Shown here piece by piece: positions 62,372 to 64,000 of a stretch of 64,000 bases of DNA. The translations under genes were made by a program, and so were the position numbers. The notes beneath the pieces were generated by a model. That model was not told the DNA's origin, did not search any database, and worked only from the letters and a program-made list of their open reading frames with translations. Location: NCBI GenBank assembly GCA_028023455.1, contig JAQFVV010006644.1, positions 32,001 to 96,000 of the forward strand, read 5' to 3'. This DNA is from Epiperipatus broadwayi. Its lineage: Eukaryota; Onychophora; Udeonychophora; Euonychophora; Peripatidae. Positions within the stretch are counted from its first letter, which is position 1. Every line of letters begins with the position of its first letter.

Positions 62372-62466
62372 CAATGAGGATTGCCAATTCCTCAACAAGC
62401 GTTCTCATTGTTTATAACTTACAAGCTTAAGAGAATAGGGTCATGTGATCTATGACTCTTATTTTG
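62372..62466 (+). mobile_element. Repeat D, short copy with perfect 14-bp target duplication
   Basis: ACCCTAAATATAAA is present at 62358-62371 and again at 62467-62480, directly flanking a 95-bp unit. The unit starts with a hairpin (CAATGAG...CTCATTG) and CTCAACAAGC, and ends GGGTCATGTGATCTATGACTC, then TTATTTTG. Both ends match the 8364-8788 element, so this is an internally deleted copy. A 14-bp duplication points to retrotransposition of a SINE-like RNA rather than cut-and-paste. Confidence 0.8.
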
Positions 62467-62480
62467 ACCCTAAATATAAA

Positions 62481-64000
62481 TCTTATTTAAAATAAATTAA
62501 AGCAATTCATCAAAGATCATTGTCTCAAAACTATGATTTATGCTTAAGGTATATTTCACTTATTATTGAATGAAACTAATAATAAATAATTAAACAACTA
62601 ATATCTAACTAATTAAACATTACTTATAATAATATGAACGTATACTAAAATTTAACATTGTTTATATCTAAATAAAAATAGTTCATAAATGATATATCCT
62701 ATAAGTTTACAATATCTATAATATTTAAATAAATATATAACTCAATAATTAATTTTAAGCTGCAGAAAAGAATTTGTTATTAACTGAAAAGAGACCCTTT
62801 GCATTTTCTTCGAGGCTTTAAAAGAACTGAGCAGGTCAAAATTGTAATGTCTACCCCATACATTTTTGTCATTGCAGCTGTTATTATTGTGTGATTATTC
62901 ATATAGATGAACATGGATGGGCTGCTCACCAACACACATTATCCAGAATGGTGACTTTATTGGCTTTTTACCTCTGAGGTTAAATAAAAAACACCATGCG
63001 TTTTTTTCTCAATTGCCTGATAAAGCAGAATGAATGTGTGTGAATAAAAACTTTTTTAATATATATATATTGTGCACTTTTTATTAGTTCACTCTATTCT
63101 AAAATAAAATAATTATTGCATGATTTTAAATTTTACAAATCCAATAATATTTACTTATTAAACTAAAAAAAAAGAGAGAATAATGACATATTAAATCATA
63201 AGGTTTGAACTTGGGTTTAGTTAATGGAAATTTATAAAGGATCTGATAGGTAAAACAATTAACTCAAGGTATATATAAATAATATATAGAGTTGTATATG
63301 TGCAGATAGATGGACAATTGATATCATTTAGTATTTAAAACCAGTAAAATTCAAATTGTATCTTGTAAACATAATGCGATATAAAGTCCAACAACTATTT
63401 TCTGGGCATATTTGATTTTAAAAATAGAAATTATTTATAGAGAAATCGGTATGTAATGCTTAAAAGTAGGTAAATATTTATCAGTTTTACAAAAATACTG
63501 ATCTAAAATTAAAAAAGTAAATTGTAACTTTATTTAATTTCTAAAAAGTATTATATCTTAATATTTAAAAAAAAAAAAAAACAACTGTCATTTTAAAAAT
63601 AAACCAAAAACTTGCAAGTAAATGTATGTTGTTCTAGCAGAAAGTGGGGGGGGGGATATTAACCAATCAACTAGTGTCAAGCAATCTTTTACTATAAAAT
63701 TGAAGAAAAAAAAGAGGGAAAAGACAAAAAAAGAGGTTTTCTTGATCGTAAAAATAAGTAATAGGTTTTTTTTTTCCTGTTGTTATATATTTTAAAAAGG
63801 TTGGATAAAAATTCATAAAATATTATTTACAAACAGAAAAAGTAATGAATTTTAACTCTGCATCTATATATTGGATATAATTATAAGCTTCATGTTTAAA
63901 ATAATGAAATACCTTAATCGGTTTCTACTGGGCAAATCTACAGTCAATGATTCCTAATAATTTCTTGGAAGTTATTATATTGAGGAAATAATCAGAGGTG
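62481..64000. other. AT-rich stretch, nothing recognised
   Basis: No gene recognised. 62850-63040 is slightly less AT-rich. A poly-G run (nine G) lies at about 63646-63654. Confidence 0.5.

Overview
This window reads as AT-rich (by eye about three quarters A+T) nuclear DNA of an animal, most likely an invertebrate. Reasons: RTE-like LINE reverse-transcriptase remains, Penelope-like elements (PLEs), tRNA-derived SINE heads, long (TA)n and (TAA)n microsatellites, foldback repeats, possible splice donors beside short start-codon exons, and no compact gene organisation. I cannot name the species. Nothing here looks bacterial, phage or organellar, and no intact conventional protein-coding gene can be supported.

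Layout. 0-4.6 kb: an internally deleted palindromic repeat at the left edge, then a good candidate housekeeping-type promoter at 1476-1600 (two CCAAT boxes plus an ETS/YY1-like motif) with a possible tiny first exon. 4.6-10.6 kb: three elements in a row. These are a 1.04-kb terminal-inverted-repeat (TIR) transposon with an 8-bp target-site duplication (TSD), a 3.4-kb giant inverted repeat with another repeat nested in its right arm, and a head-to-head inverted pair of 5'-truncated PLE 3' ends. 10.6-17.2 kb: mostly featureless, with a possible short first exon at 14231. 17.2-20.8 kb: two more long inverted repeats and a 64-bp tandem duplication. 21.9-23.7 kb: the longest RTE-like LINE remnant. 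Three more fragments of the same LINE lie at 30.1-30.8, 32.0 and 41.5-42.2 kb. 25-46 kb: dispersed repeats, AT-cored perfect palindromes, microsatellites and a SINE. 46-64 kb: AT-rich spacer, three copies of the palindromic repeat (51.4, 52.5 and 57.2 kb), a decayed PLE at 55.8-57.0 kb, a second SINE copy, and a short repeat with a perfect 14-bp TSD near 62.4 kb.

The most interesting item is the palindromic repeat family at 1, 51.4, 52.5 and 57.2 kb. The 57.2-kb copy can be folded by hand into a type-I hammerhead ribozyme: a CUGAUGA core, stem II, GAAA, a minimal stem III, a UC cleavage dinucleotide and a two-part stem I. The 51.4-kb copy carries two decayed versions, one on each strand. A second signal is that inverted-repeat partners differ at CpG to TpG/CpA sites. 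All three differences counted in the 4.6-kb TIRs are of this type, as are two in the PLE palindrome, which suggests transposons here were CpG-methylated. The elements do not form a pathway; the window is a layered repeat landscape, probably intergenic or intronic DNA.
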